DNA of 64,000 nt from Bradyrhizobium algeriense (GTDB taxonomy: Bacteria; Pseudomonadota; Alphaproteobacteria; Rhizobiales; Xanthobacteraceae). A program made the position numbers and the translations under genes. Of this stretch, positions 10,363 through 19,631 are shown one piece after another. Positions within the stretch are counted from its first letter, which is position 1, and the number at the start of each line of letters is the position of its first letter. The notes below the pieces were generated by a model. It did not search any database. It was not told where the DNA came from and worked only from the letters and a program-made list of their open reading frames with translations. Where the stretch lies: assembly GCF_036924595.1 (NCBI RefSeq), contig NZ_JAZHRV010000001.1, positions 5,332,001 to 5,396,000 on the forward strand, read 5' to 3'.

Positions 10363-10514
10363 AACCGAAACATCTTGAACACGCCGAGGCCGGCCAAACC
10401 GACTACGATCAGGTAGATGGCGACGATGAAATTCAGGAACCGGGGCATAATCAGAATCAAGACTCCCGCAATCAGCGCGACGATCGGGGAAATGTGCGCA
10501 GCAGTGATGGTCAT
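10359..10514 (-). CDS. DUF3096 small membrane protein
   Basis: A 51-residue protein beginning MTITAAHISPIVALIAGVLI. It is almost entirely two hydrophobic segments (about 8-25 and 27-45) joined by PRFLN, matching the short DUF3096 family. CCGGAG lies seven bases before the chosen ATG at 10514, so the longer open frame to 10559 is not needed. The stop codon TAG overlaps the end of the type H palindrome. It should sit in the inner membrane; its function is unknown. Confidence 0.75.
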   Translation of the reverse strand: MTITAAHISPIVALIAGVLILIMPRFLNFIVAIYLIVVGLAGLGVFKMFRF

Positions 10515-10750
10515 TGAAATCTCCGGCTGATGGGTGGGGAATCGAATCGAGGGCCGCAACTTAACCGCTGGCGCGGTTTCGGAATAGCAAGACGCTCACG
10601 ACTTCAAAGGGTTCCAGGCTCCGCAACAATTCCCCAGAAATGCCGCGTATGAGGCCGCGGTTTTGCCGGAACAATGCCGCGCGGGATGAATTGGCCCGCA
10701 TGTGTGTGCTGGTGAAAGCCGGCGCCTCTCTTCTCGCGAAGGAGTTGACC

Positions 10751-11113
10751 ATGCGGAACAGACTACTTGCCATTGCGGCGATCGCCGGTGCGATGGCTGC
10801 CCCGATCGCGGCTCAGGCGCAAAGCACGATCACCACCGGCACCACCGGCGGCAGCACGGTCGTCATCGGCGAACACGAAGGCATCACTGCCGACCAGCGG
10901 CCGGCCTTCCGCGAATACATCGTGCGTGAGCGCGTGCCGAACTACACGATTTCCGAGCGCGTGACGGTTGGCGCCGTGCTGCCGGAAGCCGGCGTGACCT
11001 ATTACGACGTGCCGCAATCGTTCGGCATGACGCCCTATCGCTACACCGTGGTGAACGGCCAGACGATACTGGTCGAACCGCGTTCGCGCCGCATCGTTCA
11101 GGTGGTCGATTGA
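10751..11113 (+). CDS. DUF1236 periplasmic protein
   Basis: A 120-residue protein with a signal peptide (MRNRLLAIAAIAGAMAAPIAAQAQ). The mature part carries the DUF1236-like segment with VGAVLPEAGVTYYDVPQSFG and ends YTVVNGQTILVEPRSRRIVQVVD. The start at 10751 has GAAGGAG upstream; the longer frame from 10640 lacks both a signal peptide at its beginning and a good ribosome site. Such proteins are common in Bradyrhizobium. The role is unknown. A strong terminator follows about 70 bases downstream. Confidence 0.8.
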   Translation: MRNRLLAIAAIAGAMAAPIAAQAQSTITTGTTGGSTVVIGEHEGITADQRPAFREYIVRERVPNYTISERVTVGAVLPEAGVTYYDVPQSFGMTPYRYTVVNGQTILVEPRSRRIVQVVD

Positions 11114-11181
11114 CCTTCAGTAGCCTGAACGATTGGTCCGGGCGCCGCGCAAGCGGATGTGCGCGAGATACGACCGGACAA

Positions 11182-11223
11182 AAAGCCCCGCCCGGTGTGT
11201 CCCCTCCGGGCGGGGTTTTCTTT
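11182..11223 (+). terminator. Rho-independent terminator after the DUF1236 gene
   Basis: A ten-base-pair GC stem (CCCCGCCCGG at 11186-11195, CCGGGCGGGG at 11206-11215) is followed by TTTTCTTT. This is a textbook intrinsic terminator for rightward transcription from the DUF1236 gene. Confidence 0.9.
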
Positions 11224-11251
11224 GGCCCGGATGCGGTGCAGCTTGGTTCGG

Positions 11252-11854
11252 CTACTCGCGAATTTCCAGCCCCGGCTTCTTCACCACGAGCCGATGAATC
11301 TTCTTTCCGGATGAGGCGCTGACTGCCTCTTCATCCAGCAACACCGTCGTCGCCTTCAATTCCGCCAGCACCAAGGCGGAATCGAAGGCCGCGTAAAGCC
11401 GTCCCTGCGCGTCGCGTTGATCAGCGCCCTCGGTAACGCGCCAGCTCAGATAGAGAATACCGCTGGGCTTGACGATATCGAGCAGACGGCGAACCGATGC
11501 CGCTATCTGCTTGCGGTCGAGATGCATGATCACGGTTTCGCACAGGACGTTATCGAAGGTGCCTACGCCGCGCAGTTCGGGCAATTCGGCATGCGCGAAC
11601 TTGAACGAGGGATATCGCCGGCGCGCCTCGTTGAGCAGGCCTTCGGAAGGATCGAAGCCCACGGCCGAAAAACCGTTCGCGTGGAGCCAGGCGACTTCGC
11701 GGCCGCAGCCGCAGCCGATATCCGCCGAGGTGCCGCCGCGCACGAAAAACCGCTCGACGACCTCCTGCAGGTCGACGGGCGCCGGCTGAGCGAGCCAGTC
11801 CTTCGCGAACGCCGCCGCATCCAGTTCGTAAGCGGCGAGCGTCTGACGGTCCAT
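11252..11854 (-). CDS. Class I SAM-dependent methyltransferase
   Basis: A 200-residue protein with the SAM-binding motif I (SADIGCGCGREVAWL, about residues 43-57), the acidic end of strand 2 (AVGFDPSEG) and motif IV-like FDNVLCETVIMHL. Its ATG lies three bases after the glyS stop codon, so it is the third gene of the glyQ-glyS operon. The substrate cannot be read from the sequence. Linkage to glycyl-tRNA synthetase may be no more than operon sharing. Confidence 0.85.
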   Translation of the reverse strand: MDRQTLAAYELDAAAFAKDWLAQPAPVDLQEVVERFFVRGGTSADIGCGCGREVAWLHANGFSAVGFDPSEGLLNEARRRYPSFKFAHAELPELRGVGTFDNVLCETVIMHLDRKQIAASVRRLLDIVKPSGILYLSWRVTEGADQRDAQGRLYAAFDSALVLAELKATTVLLDEEAVSASSGKKIHRLVVKKPGLEIRE

Positions 11855-11857
11855 GAT

Positions 11858-13975
11858 CTAGCCTTCGATCTTCGAAAAATCCGCAACCGCGCGGGTCGCC
11901 GCGCGGACCTCGTTCAGGAGCTTTAGTCGGTTCTCGCGCACCTTGGGTTCATCGTCATTGACCTTGACCTTGTCGAAGAACGCATCGACCGCCGGACGCA
12001 ACTTGGCCATCGCGCTCATTGCGCTGGCGAAATCTTCCCTGGCAACGGCGGAGCCGGCTTCGCCCTTGACCTGATCGATCGCGCTGGCGAGCGCCTTTTC
12101 CTCAGGCAAATTGTAAAGCCCGGTATCCGGGGCGCCGTCAAACGTGCGCTTGTCCTTTTTCTCCTCGATCGCAAGGATGTTACTCGCGCGCTTGGTCCCT
12201 GCAAGCAGGTTCTTGCCGTCGTCGGTGTCAAGGAACTTTCCGAGCGCCTCGACGCGTCGAACAACCAGGAGCAAATCGTCCTGCCCCCCGAGCGAAAACA
12301 CGGCATCGACGAGATCGTGGCGCGCGCCCTGGTCGCGGAGCTGGACTTTCAGGCGGTCGGCGAAGAAGGCGAGGAGATCGCCCGGAAGTTTCTGGCCGTC
12401 GACGATCGCTTCCCTCGGGCGCTTGTTAAGCAAGCCGCCTAGCGCCGAGATAGCCACATTCAGGATCGAGACACGAAGTGCGTTCTCGACGATCAGCCTG
12501 ATGACACCGAGCGCGGCGCGGCGCAGCGCATAGGGGTCCTTGCTGCCGGTCGGCTTCTCGTCGATTGCCCAGAAGCCAACCAGCGTATCGATCTTGTCCG
12601 CCAGTGCGACCGCCACGCTCACCGGATCGGTAGGAACGCGATCGGCGGGGCCTTGCGGCTTGTAATGCTCCTCGCTCGCGGCGGCGACGGTGGCATCCTC
12701 GCTCTGGGCCTGCGCGTAATACTTCCCCATCAAGCCCTGCAGCTCGGGAAATTCGCCGACGACTTCAGTGAGCAAATCGGCTTTTGCCAGATGGGCGGCG
12801 CGCTTGGCCTTCCCGACATCGGCGCCGACCAGCGGCGCGATCTCCGCCGCCAGCCGCTCGATCCGCTTGATCCGCTCGGCCTGCGTGCCGAGCTTCTCGT
12901 GAAACACGATCTGATCGAATTTTGGCAGCCGGCTCTCGAGCTTGGTCTTCAGATCCGTCTCGTAGAAGAATTTCGCGTCCGACAGCCTTGCGCGGATCAC
13001 GCGCTCGTTGCCGCCGACGATGGTCTTGCCGCCGTCGGTGGCTTCGATGTTGGCGGTGAGGATGAATTTGTTGGTCAGCTTGCCCGTCTTGGGATCGCTG
13101 ACCACAAAGCATTTCTGGTTGTTGCGGATGGTCGCGCGGATCACCTCGTCCGGGATCGTGAGATACTCTTTATCGAACGATCCCATCAACGCGATCGGCC
13201 ATTCGACGAGGCCTGCGACCTCGTCCGCCAGCGCCTGGTCCTCGACCAGCTCAAAGCCTTGTGCGAACGCCAACTGTTTTGCGTCGGCCAGGATGATGTC
13301 CTTGCGGGCCTGCGGATCGAGAACGACCTTTGCAGCCTTCAGCTTCGCTTCGTAGTCCTCGAAGCGGCGCACGGAGATCGCAGCGGGCGCCATGAAGCGG
13401 TGGCCGAACGTGGTCTGCCCGGCTTCGATGCCGTCGACGGAAAACTTCACCACGTCGGGGTCTTCGGTCTCCGGACCAAAGGTCGCGATGATCGAATGCA
13501 GCGGCCGCACCCAGGAGAACGAGCCTGACCTGGCCGAACGTTCGCCCCAGCGCATCGATTTCGGCCATGGGAAGGTTCTGATGATGACGGGTAGAATCTC
13601 GGCGAGCACGTCGAGCGTGGCGCGTCCCGGCTTTTCGATCAGCGCGATGTAGAAATCGCCCTTCTTCGGGTCGGTCTGGATCTTGGCGTCTTCGATCCGG
13701 GCGAGACCCGTGGCCTTCAAGAATCCCTGGATCGCCGCATCGGCGCCGCCGACGCGCGGGCCGCGGCGTTCTTCCTTCAGATCGGATTGCCGCGCCGGGA
13801 TGCCGTGCACGGTCAGCGCCAGCCGCCGCGGCGTCGCGAACGCTTTTGCGCCCTCATAGACGAGGCCTTCGGCAACGAGCTTGTCGGTGACCATGCGGCG
13901 CAGATCGTCCGCCGCCTTCGCCTGCATGCGCGCGGGGATTTCTTCGGAGAACAGCTCCAGCAGAAGATCAGGCAT
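11858..13975 (-). CDS. glyS: Glycine-tRNA ligase, beta subunit
   Basis: The beta chain of the alpha2/beta2 bacterial glycyl-tRNA synthetase, which together with GlyQ charges tRNA-Gly. It has 705 residues and starts with the family hallmark [18 protein letters not shown]. Other recognisable parts are PTPRRLAL-like FATPRRLAL and the catalytic-region segment [20 protein letters not shown]. The ATG at 13975 shares one base with the glyQ stop codon (TGATG), a sign of translational coupling. A longer frame to 14125 would run deep into glyQ and is not credible. Confidence 0.97.
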   Translation of the reverse strand: MPDLLLELFSEEIPARMQAKAADDLRRMVTDKLVAEGLVYEGAKAFATPRRLALTVHGIPARQSDLKEERRGPRVGGADAAIQGFLKATGLARIEDAKIQTDPKKGDFYIALIEKPGRATLDVLAEILPVIIRTFPWPKSMRWGERSARSGSFSWVRPLHSIIATFGPETEDPDVVKFSVDGIEAGQTTFGHRFMAPAAISVRRFEDYEAKLKAAKVVLDPQARKDIILADAKQLAFAQGFELVEDQALADEVAGLVEWPIALMGSFDKEYLTIPDEVIRATIRNNQKCFVVSDPKTGKLTNKFILTANIEATDGGKTIVGGNERVIRARLSDAKFFYETDLKTKLESRLPKFDQIVFHEKLGTQAERIKRIERLAAEIAPLVGADVGKAKRAAHLAKADLLTEVVGEFPELQGLMGKYYAQAQSEDATVAAASEEHYKPQGPADRVPTDPVSVAVALADKIDTLVGFWAIDEKPTGSKDPYALRRAALGVIRLIVENALRVSILNVAISALGGLLNKRPREAIVDGQKLPGDLLAFFADRLKVQLRDQGARHDLVDAVFSLGGQDDLLLVVRRVEALGKFLDTDDGKNLLAGTKRASNILAIEEKKDKRTFDGAPDTGLYNLPEEKALASAIDQVKGEAGSAVAREDFASAMSAMAKLRPAVDAFFDKVKVNDDEPKVRENRLKLLNEVRAATRAVADFSKIEG

Positions 13976-14910
13976 CAGATCGCCCTGCCCGCTTCGGTGT
14001 GTACCCAGGCTTCGCCGCAGGCCTTTGCCAGTTCGCGCACCCGCATGATGTAGCTCTGCCGCTCGGTCACAGAGATCACGCCGCGCGCATCCAGGAGATT
14101 GAAAACGTGGCTCGCCTTGATGCACTGGTCATAGGCCGGCAGCGCCATCAGATGTTCTTTCTGGTTGCCGCCCTCGCGCCACCCGACGGCGAGATACTTT
14201 TTGCAGGCGTCTTCCGCCATCCTGAACTGCTCGAACAGCATCATGGTGTCGGCATATTCGAAATTGTGCCGCGAATATTCCTGCTCGGCCTGCAGGAACA
14301 CGTCGCCATAGGTGACCTTGTCGGCGCCGTCACGGCCATTAAAATTAAGATCGTAGACGCGGTCGACGCCCTGCACATACATCGCAAGACGCTCGAGCCC
14401 ATAGGTGAGCTCGCCGGCAACCGGCGCGCATTCGACGCCCGCGACCTGCTGGAAGTAGGTGAACTGGCTGACTTCCATGCCGTCGCACCAGCACTCCCAA
14501 CCCAGTCCCCACGCGCCGAGCGTCGGGCTCTCCCAATCGTCCTCGACGAAGCGGATATCGTGCAGGCTGGAATCGATGCCGATCGCGGCCAGCGACTTCA
14601 GGTACAGGTCCTGAAGGTTCGGCGGCGACGGCTTCATGATCACCTGAAACTGATAATAGTGCTGCATCCGGTTGGGATTTTCGCCGTAACGGCCGTCCTT
14701 GGGCCGCCGCGAGGGCTGCACATAGGCCGCGTTCCAGCGCTTCGGACCGAGCGCGCGCAGCGTCGTCGCAGGATGGAACGTGCCGGCGCCCATTTCCATG
14801 TCGTAGGGCTGCAGGATCACGCAGCCCTGCTCTGCCCAGAACCGTTGCAGGGCGAGGATGAAGCCCTGGAACGAACGTTCCGGGCGCATATGGGCAGGAA
14901 GTGCGTCCAT
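13975..14910 (-). CDS. glyQ: Glycine-tRNA ligase, alpha subunit
   Basis: The catalytic alpha chain of the heterotetrameric glycyl-tRNA synthetase. It has 311 residues, normal for the family. Clear family segments are [65 protein letters not shown] and the class II motif region [20 protein letters not shown]. It is the first gene of the operon glyQ-glyS-methyltransferase. A type D repeat lies upstream, between it and the next leftward gene. Confidence 0.98.
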   Translation of the reverse strand: MDALPAHMRPERSFQGFILALQRFWAEQGCVILQPYDMEMGAGTFHPATTLRALGPKRWNAAYVQPSRRPKDGRYGENPNRMQHYYQFQVIMKPSPPNLQDLYLKSLAAIGIDSSLHDIRFVEDDWESPTLGAWGLGWECWCDGMEVSQFTYFQQVAGVECAPVAGELTYGLERLAMYVQGVDRVYDLNFNGRDGADKVTYGDVFLQAEQEYSRHNFEYADTMMLFEQFRMAEDACKKYLAVGWREGGNQKEHLMALPAYDQCIKASHVFNLLDARGVISVTERQSYIMRVRELAKACGEAWVHTEAGRAI

Positions 14911-15006
14911 CGGCAGTGTCGGTCTCGCGAAGGGGGGTTTAAGAGCGCGGGACCGTATCGACGCGGCGGCAGGGAATCAAGGCGATGGGCGGCGGATGTC
15001 GCTCTC

Positions 15007-15108
15007 CGTCATTCCGGGGCGCGCATCAGCGCGAACTATGGGGCGCCCTTGCGCCCCTGAGAATCTCGAGATTCCGGGTTCGATGCTTCGCACCGCCCCG
15101 GAATGACG
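15007..15108. repeat. Intergenic inverted repeat, type D, copy 1
   Basis: An inverted repeat with ends CGTCATTCCGGGGC and GCCCCGGAATGACG. The inner part contains ATCTCGAGAT and two GGCGC stems. A second copy with the same outer ends and the same ATCTCGAGAT core lies at 50629-50753. It sits upstream of glyQ. Confidence 0.85.
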
Positions 15109-15113
15109 AAAGG

Positions 15114-15302
15114 TTAACCCGGCCGATAAGCTCCGGTGACGGGGTCGCGGCGCAGCGTCGGAATATCGCCCGTCTGGGTCTCGGCGACGCGTGCCAGGCG
15201 CGCCTCTTCCAACTCCCTGTTGATGCGGACGGCGGTCTTGTAGGCCCATCGGACCACGGCGAGCCCACCCAGGGCACCCGCGAATGCGATCAGCGGCGGC
15301 AT
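15114..15302 (-). CDS. Small membrane-anchored protein of unknown function
   Basis: A 62-residue protein starting MPPLIAFAGALGGLAVVRWAYK. It has one N-terminal hydrophobic helix (about 3-20), then an arginine/glutamate-rich amphipathic stretch and a tail TLRRDPVTGAYRPG. AAGGAT lies at good distance before the ATG at 15302; an in-frame GTG at 15323 is the alternative start. It lies between the S49 peptidase and glyQ on the same strand. I do not recognise a named family. Confidence 0.65.
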   Translation of the reverse strand: MPPLIAFAGALGGLAVVRWAYKTAVRINRELEEARLARVAETQTGDIPTLRRDPVTGAYRPG

Positions 15303-15422
15303 CGGTCGATCCTTGTCGTTCACGTGTCAGCCCCCAATGGGTGCATTGTCGCCCAAGCCGGCCTGCGCCGCAATTCCGCTTTTGGGACTAAATGGCGCGG
15401 CTCGATGACCTGCAGTTGATTT

Positions 15423-16334
15423 CTAGAACCCGAATTTGGCCCAAATCGCCCGGGTCTCGAGCGCCGAAATCAGGTCATCCGGCAGTCCCCCGATACCGTC
15501 GAATGCGGCCAGCGAACCCGCTCCCGGCGACCTGCGGCCCAACAGCCCGGACAGCATGCCGCTGGCGGGCGCAATGACAGGCGTCAGCACCTTCTCACCG
15601 TAACGCTCGCGCAGCGTCGACCTGATATCGCCGATCTTGTCCGCAAGACCCAGCGACACGGACTTCTCGCCCGCCCAGTACTCGCCGGTGAACAAGACGT
15701 CCTCGGTTCCCTTGAGCCGCGCACCGCGGCTCCCCTTGACCAGCGCGATGAAGATGGCGTGGATCTCGCGCTGAAGCGCCTTCAGGCGCGCCACGTCATC
15801 GGGATCTTCGGGCAAGAACGGATCGAGCATCGCCTTGTGCTCGCCTGCCGTGTAAAGCCGCCGCTCGACGCCAATTCGCTTGAGCAGGTCCTGAAAACCG
15901 AAACTGCCGCCGACCACGCCGATCGAGCCGAGGATCGAGGACGGATCGCAGAATATCTCGTCGCCGGCGCAGGCGATCATGTAGCCGCCGGAGGCCGCGA
16001 CGTCCTCGACGAACACCAGCACCGGCAGTTTCTTTTCCGCGGCAAGCTGCCTGATCCGCAAATAGATCTGCCGCGATTGCACCGGCGAACCGCCGGGCGA
16101 ATTGATCACCAGCGCCACCGCCTTGGCGTGTTTGGTGGCGAAAGCGCGCTCCAGCGTCTTGGCGATGCCCGCCAGCGTCAGGCCCGGCCGCAACGGCGTC
16201 ACCGCGCCGATGACACCCGACAGGCGGACCACCGGGACGACGGCAGCGTCGCGCCGGAATTTTGCCGGAATGAGTTGCTTCACCCTGTCAATGAGGTTCG
16301 GCAATCCCGCGCGATCACTTAATTGTTCACTCAT
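15423..16334 (-). CDS. S49 family signal-peptide-peptidase-like serine protease
   Basis: A 303-residue protein of the SppA/SohB family. It has the dyad expected of family S49: the nucleophilic serine in EDVAASGGYMIACAGDEIF and the general-base lysine in YTAGEHKAMLDPF. The N-terminal helix typical of SppA is weak here, since the first 30 residues are charged (DRVKQLIPAKFRRD), so it may be cytoplasmic or loosely membrane-bound rather than a full membrane protease. The fold segments INSPGGSPVQS and SILGSIGVVGGSFGF are well conserved. The likely role is breakdown of signal peptides or membrane-protein fragments, by family. Confidence 0.9.
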   Translation of the reverse strand: MSEQLSDRAGLPNLIDRVKQLIPAKFRRDAAVVPVVRLSGVIGAVTPLRPGLTLAGIAKTLERAFATKHAKAVALVINSPGGSPVQSRQIYLRIRQLAAEKKLPVLVFVEDVAASGGYMIACAGDEIFCDPSSILGSIGVVGGSFGFQDLLKRIGVERRLYTAGEHKAMLDPFLPEDPDDVARLKALQREIHAIFIALVKGSRGARLKGTEDVLFTGEYWAGEKSVSLGLADKIGDIRSTLRERYGEKVLTPVIAPASGMLSGLLGRRSPGAGSLAAFDGIGGLPDDLISALETRAIWAKFGF

Positions 16335-16442
16335 GCCGTTACCTCGAATTAACCATTTTTTATCGCGCCAGTGTCATTGCAAAGGCCGGAACGCCTTTTG
16401 CATTGCAGACGTTAAAGCTGCAATGGCGCAGCGGAGACTGAC

Positions 16443-16541
16443 ATGAAAATCTACCTGCTGATAATGCTCATCGGCAGCCTTCTGGCCGCGATCCACTTTA
16501 CATCGGCACCCAAACAACAGTCAGAGACGCTTCCGCAATAG
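16443..16541 (+). CDS. Candidate 32-residue membrane microprotein
   Basis: Opposite in direction to its neighbours, a 32-codon frame begins MKIYLLIMLIGSLLAAIHF and ends in a short polar tail. GGAG lies seven bases upstream of the ATG, and the composition (one hydrophobic helix after a lysine) is that of a small membrane protein or a lipid-free signal sequence. It fills an otherwise empty 240-base divergent gap between the S49 peptidase and the TrmN6-like gene. Evidence is limited to the ribosome site and composition. Confidence 0.5.
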   Translation: MKIYLLIMLIGSLLAAIHFTSAPKQQSETLPQ

Positions 16542-16576
16542 CGTCCTGTTCCTAAAAATGGGCGTGCGAGCCACCG

Positions 16577-17344
16577 TTACGGGGACGCGAGCGGCAAGCT
16601 CCCCTTCCCGGCTAAAATCTCCTGCACTCTTTTATTGGGCGCGCCCTGCTCGTCATTGAGCATCAGGGCGGGATGGATTTGTGTCGGCGTCCGCCCACCC
16701 TTGGTGGCGCGAACCAGGACGCGATTGGCAGGTGCCCGCGGCTCGCCGTGAACCGGCAGGAGCTGCAAGCTCCCGAAACCGTGATCGAGCGCCGAGAGCA
16801 CCTCGGCAATTCCATCGGCGCGCCAGACCAGCGTCAACGCTCCCCTCGATTTGAGAATGCGCCGCGCGGCGTGAACCCATTTCGAGAGCGTCGTTGCGGT
16901 CGCCATATGCGCGGTCCCGCGCGCCGTGTCCGGCGAGACGCGATGCCGCGCGGGATCGTTGAAGGGCGGGTTCATCAGCACCGCATCGACGCTGTCAGGC
17001 GCTAATCCGGCAGCGGCAAAAGCCGAGGCATCGGCTTCCACATCGAGCACGATCACGTCAGCGTGAATCGCATTGGCATCCGCATTGGCGCGCGCAAGCC
17101 CTGCCAGCGCGGCATCGATCTCGACCAGGACGAGATCGATGCCGGTCACGCGCCTGGCGACCGCCAGGCCCGCGGCCCCGACGCCGGCGCCGAGATCGAC
17201 CACGCGGTCGCCCGAACGGGCTGGCGTCGCCGCCGCCAGCAGCACCGCATCGTGACCGGCGCGATGTCCGGATTTTAGTTGCATCAAACGCAATTGCCCG
17301 CCGAGAAACGCATCTTCGGTGAGTTCGAGTACCGGGTCAGTCAT
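16577..17344 (-). CDS. TrmN6-like tRNA (adenine-N6) methyltransferase
   Basis: A 255-residue SAM-dependent N6-adenine methyltransferase. It has motif I (DRVVDLGAGVGAAGLAVA), an acidic strand-2 end (LVLVEID) and the catalytic NPPF motif (AVLMNPPFNDP). This arrangement resembles YfiC/TrmN6, which methylates A37 of tRNA-Val, although other N6-adenine targets are possible. The start MTDPVLELTEDAFLGGQL is the family start. Its ATG overlaps the stop of the upstream DUF2007 gene (ATGACTGA), so the two are translationally coupled. Confidence 0.85.
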   Translation of the reverse strand: MTDPVLELTEDAFLGGQLRLMQLKSGHRAGHDAVLLAAATPARSGDRVVDLGAGVGAAGLAVARRVTGIDLVLVEIDAALAGLARANADANAIHADVIVLDVEADASAFAAAGLAPDSVDAVLMNPPFNDPARHRVSPDTARGTAHMATATTLSKWVHAARRILKSRGALTLVWRADGIAEVLSALDHGFGSLQLLPVHGEPRAPANRVLVRATKGGRTPTQIHPALMLNDEQGAPNKRVQEILAGKGSLPLASP

Positions 17345-17564
17345 CGGGGCGCAATTCGTGAGCCAGGCCCGCCTCGGCCAGCAACTGGCGGGCCGCGCGA
17401 TTGTCATCCTCGTGAACCAGGATGCGGCGTGGCAGGATGCCGAGCGATCCCTCGATGACGCTCATGTTCTGATCCAGCACCAGATGATGGATATTGGCGC
17501 CGTCGAGCAGCGCGCCGACTGCGGAAACCAGCACGATATCGTTGGTCCTGACCAATTCCCGCAA
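17337..17564 (-). CDS. DUF2007 small protein
   Basis: A 75-residue protein. It is matched by the DUF2007 pattern TNDIVLVSAVGALLDGANI...LDQNMS..EGSLGILPRRILV. I chose a TTG start because AAAGGAGAG precedes it at six bases and the family begins at this RELVRTND segment. The longer open frame to 17906 has unrelated composition and would run across the divergent promoter into the prenyl synthase gene. The stop overlaps the next gene by eight bases. The function is unknown, with a small ferredoxin-like regulatory fold expected. Confidence 0.8.
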   Translation of the reverse strand: MRELVRTNDIVLVSAVGALLDGANIHHLVLDQNMSVIEGSLGILPRRILVHEDDNRAARQLLAEAGLAHELRPDD

Positions 17565-17697
17565 GGGACGCTCTCCTTTTCGCCCGGGTGCGACAGCGGC
17601 ACCGGGTCTGTCAACCGCTACGTGCCCTTGCCGCCTTAGCCGGCACTTTCTATTGTAGAACAAGGATAGTGCGAATTGGCCAAAATTGGAGACCCGC

Positions 17698-18705
17698 GTG
17701 GCGGTTATTGTACCCTTCGAAAGCCCGAACGCTTCGATCGACGCGCTGGTCGGGCTTGTCGCCGCCGACATGGAGCGGGTCAACGCCACGATCCTGTCGC
17801 GGACGGGGTCGGAAGTCACCATGATTCCGGAAGTCGCCAACCACCTGATCTCGTCGGGCGGCAAACGTCTCCGCCCGATGCTGACGCTGGCGATGGCAAA
17901 CCTCACCGGCTATTCCGGCGACGGCCATATCAAGCTCGCGGCTTCCGTCGAATTCATGCACACCGCGACGCTGTTGCATGATGACGTGGTCGACGAGAGC
18001 GAGCTGCGCCGCGGCAAGCTGTCGGCGCGGATGCTGTGGGGCAATGAGGCGAGCGTGCTGGTCGGCGACTTCCTGCTCGGCCAGGCTTTTCGCATGATGG
18101 TCGAGGTCGGCTCGCTGCGCGCGCTGGACATTCTCTCCTCCGCCGCGGCCACCATCGCCGAAGGCGAAGTGATGCAGCTTGCGGCCGCCAAGAACACCGC
18201 GACCACCGAGGACGAATACCTCGCCGTCATCCGAGGCAAGACCGCCGAACTGTTTGCCGCGGCTTGCGAGGTCGGGCCCGTGATCGCCAACCGGCCGAAG
18301 GCCGAGCAGACCGCGTGCCGCTCGGTCGGCATGAATCTCGGCATCGCGTTCCAGCTCGTCGACGACGTGCTGGACTATGGCGGCAAGGCCGCGAAACTCG
18401 GCAAGAACATCGGCGATGATTTCCGCGAGGGCAAGATCACGCTGCCGGTGGTGCTGGCGTTCCGCCGCGGCAATGACGGCGAGCGCAAGTTCTGGGTCAA
18501 GGCGTTGGAGCGTGGCGAGATCGGCGACAGCGACCTCGATCATGCCATCGGGTTGATGACCAAGCACCGCGCGCTGGAAGACACGATCAGCCGCGCCCAG
18601 CACTACGGCGCGATGGCCGTCGACGCGCTGGCGCTGTTCCCGGCCTCGCCGATGAAGACTGCGCTGGAGCAGGTCGTGGCGTTCTGTCTGGCGAGATCGC
18701 ATTAA
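17698..18705 (+). CDS. ispB: Polyprenyl diphosphate synthase (octa/decaprenyl type)
   Basis: A 335-residue trans-prenyltransferase that would make the side chain of ubiquinone. Both aspartate-rich motifs are present: LLHDDVVDES (DDVVD at residues 95-99) and QLVDDVLDYGG (DDVLD at 222-226), as is the GGKRLRPML motif. I chose the GTG at 17698 (VAVIVPFE) because GGAG precedes it by eight bases; a TTG four codons upstream is in frame but would place that GGAG inside the gene. It is divergent from the DUF2007/TrmN6-like pair, with about 130 bases between starts. In Bradyrhizobium the product is probably decaprenyl, so ispB is used in the general sense. Confidence 0.92.
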   Translation: MAVIVPFESPNASIDALVGLVAADMERVNATILSRTGSEVTMIPEVANHLISSGGKRLRPMLTLAMANLTGYSGDGHIKLAASVEFMHTATLLHDDVVDESELRRGKLSARMLWGNEASVLVGDFLLGQAFRMMVEVGSLRALDILSSAAATIAEGEVMQLAAAKNTATTEDEYLAVIRGKTAELFAAACEVGPVIANRPKAEQTACRSVGMNLGIAFQLVDDVLDYGGKAAKLGKNIGDDFREGKITLPVVLAFRRGNDGERKFWVKALERGEIGDSDLDHAIGLMTKHRALEDTISRAQHYGAMAVDALALFPASPMKTALEQVVAFCLARSH

Positions 18706-18715
18706 CGCGCACCGC

Positions 18716-18825
18716 CGTCATTGCCTGCGACAAACGCGAAGCGTTTGCGCAAGGGAGCGAAGCGACGAAGCAATCCATGCTTCCTTTGCGGCCCAATGGA
18801 TTGCTTCGCTTCGCTCGCAATGACG
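18716..18825. repeat. Intergenic inverted repeat, type F, copy 1
   Basis: Ends are CGTCATTGC and GCAATGACG. Inside are AAACGCGAAGCGTTT and the paired stretches GAAGCAATCCAT and ATGGATTGCTTC. A second copy lies at 28804-28944. It sits just beyond the prenyl synthase gene. Confidence 0.85.
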
Positions 18826-18859
18826 CCGCTACTATCATTCACGCCGTTGGCAGCCTATT

Positions 18860-18890
18860 GATGGGTTTCGCTTCGCTCTACCCATCCTAC
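18860..18890. repeat. Short hairpin repeat before the LysE gene
   Basis: GATGGGTTTCGC pairs loosely with CTCTACCCATC, giving a small hairpin that ends 14 bases before the LysE start codon. It resembles the tip of a type E-like repeat. It may influence translation of the exporter. Confidence 0.4.
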
Positions 18891-18903
18891 AAGAGAGATC
18901 GCA

Positions 18904-19533
18904 TTGAACGGCACCAGTTTCACGTTGTTTCTCCTGGCCGCGCTTGTCATCGCCGCTGTCCCCGGTCCTGGAATCTTCTACGTCGCCGCGAGGACGCTGT
19001 CGGGCGGCAAGCGAGCCGGCATCGCGTCGACGTTCGGGACGGCGCTCGGCGGGCTCGTGCATGTGATCGCGGGCGCGCTTGGCGTCTCGGCGATCATCCT
19101 TGCCAGTGCCGAGCTGTTCACCGTACTCAAATTCGCAGGCGCGCTCTATCTGGTCTGGCTTGGCCTCAAGACGTTTCGCGAGGCGCGCGATCTGCTGCCG
19201 CAACAGGCCATCGCTGCCGGTACAGAACGGGTGTTTCGGGAAGGCGTGCTGGTCGAAGCCCTCAACCCGAAGACCGCGGCCTTCTTTCTGGCTTTCATTC
19301 CGCAATTCCTCGACCCGGCCGGCGGCTACCCTGCGCTCCAGTTCATCGCGCTCGGCCTGATCTCGGTGGCGCTCAACACGCTGGCCGATGTCGTCGTGGT
19401 GATGCTGGCCGCGACGGCGCGCGCCGGTCTCACGCGCAATCCGAATCTGCTTCAACGATTGCGGCAGGGCTCGGGGCTGTTCATCGCAAGCCTTGGTATT
19501 TCGCTGGCGCTGGCGCGGCGGCCAGCGAGCTAG
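18904..19533 (+). CDS. LysE/RhtB family amino acid exporter
   Basis: A 209-residue inner-membrane protein with about six hydrophobic helices. The N-terminal LysE hallmark is present: AAVPGPGIFYVAARTLSGGKRAGIAS, shortened here to the core VPGPGIFYVAARTLSGG. ALNPKTAAFFLAFIPQF also matches the family. It would export amino acids or related small molecules; the substrate is not predictable. The start is TTG, with AGAGA upstream; no better in-frame ATG exists nearby. The stop is immediately followed by a type E repeat. Confidence 0.88.
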   Translation: MNGTSFTLFLLAALVIAAVPGPGIFYVAARTLSGGKRAGIASTFGTALGGLVHVIAGALGVSAIILASAELFTVLKFAGALYLVWLGLKTFREARDLLPQQAIAAGTERVFREGVLVEALNPKTAAFFLAFIPQFLDPAGGYPALQFIALGLISVALNTLADVVVVMLAATARAGLTRNPNLLQRLRQGSGLFIASLGISLALARRPAS

Positions 19534-19534
19534 C

Positions 19535-19623
19535 CGTAGGGTGGGCAAAGGCGCTCTTGCGCCGTGCCCACCATCAACAATTTCACTCGGAATGGTGGGC
19601 ACGCTTCGCTTTGCCCACCTACG
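19535..19623. repeat. Intergenic inverted repeat, type E, copy 1
   Basis: Ends are GTAGGGTGGGCAAAG and CTTTGCCCACCTACG, with inner arms CGTGCCCACCATC and GGTGGGCACG. A second copy lies at 38188-38269. This one fills the convergent gap between the LysE gene and ispE. Confidence 0.85.
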
Positions 19624-19631
19624 AAATCGAG

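Noticed and set aside
17650..18702. 350-codon minus-strand frame opposite the prenyl diphosphate synthase
   Set aside because: The sense strand has both DDxxD motifs; the antisense frame has no family features.
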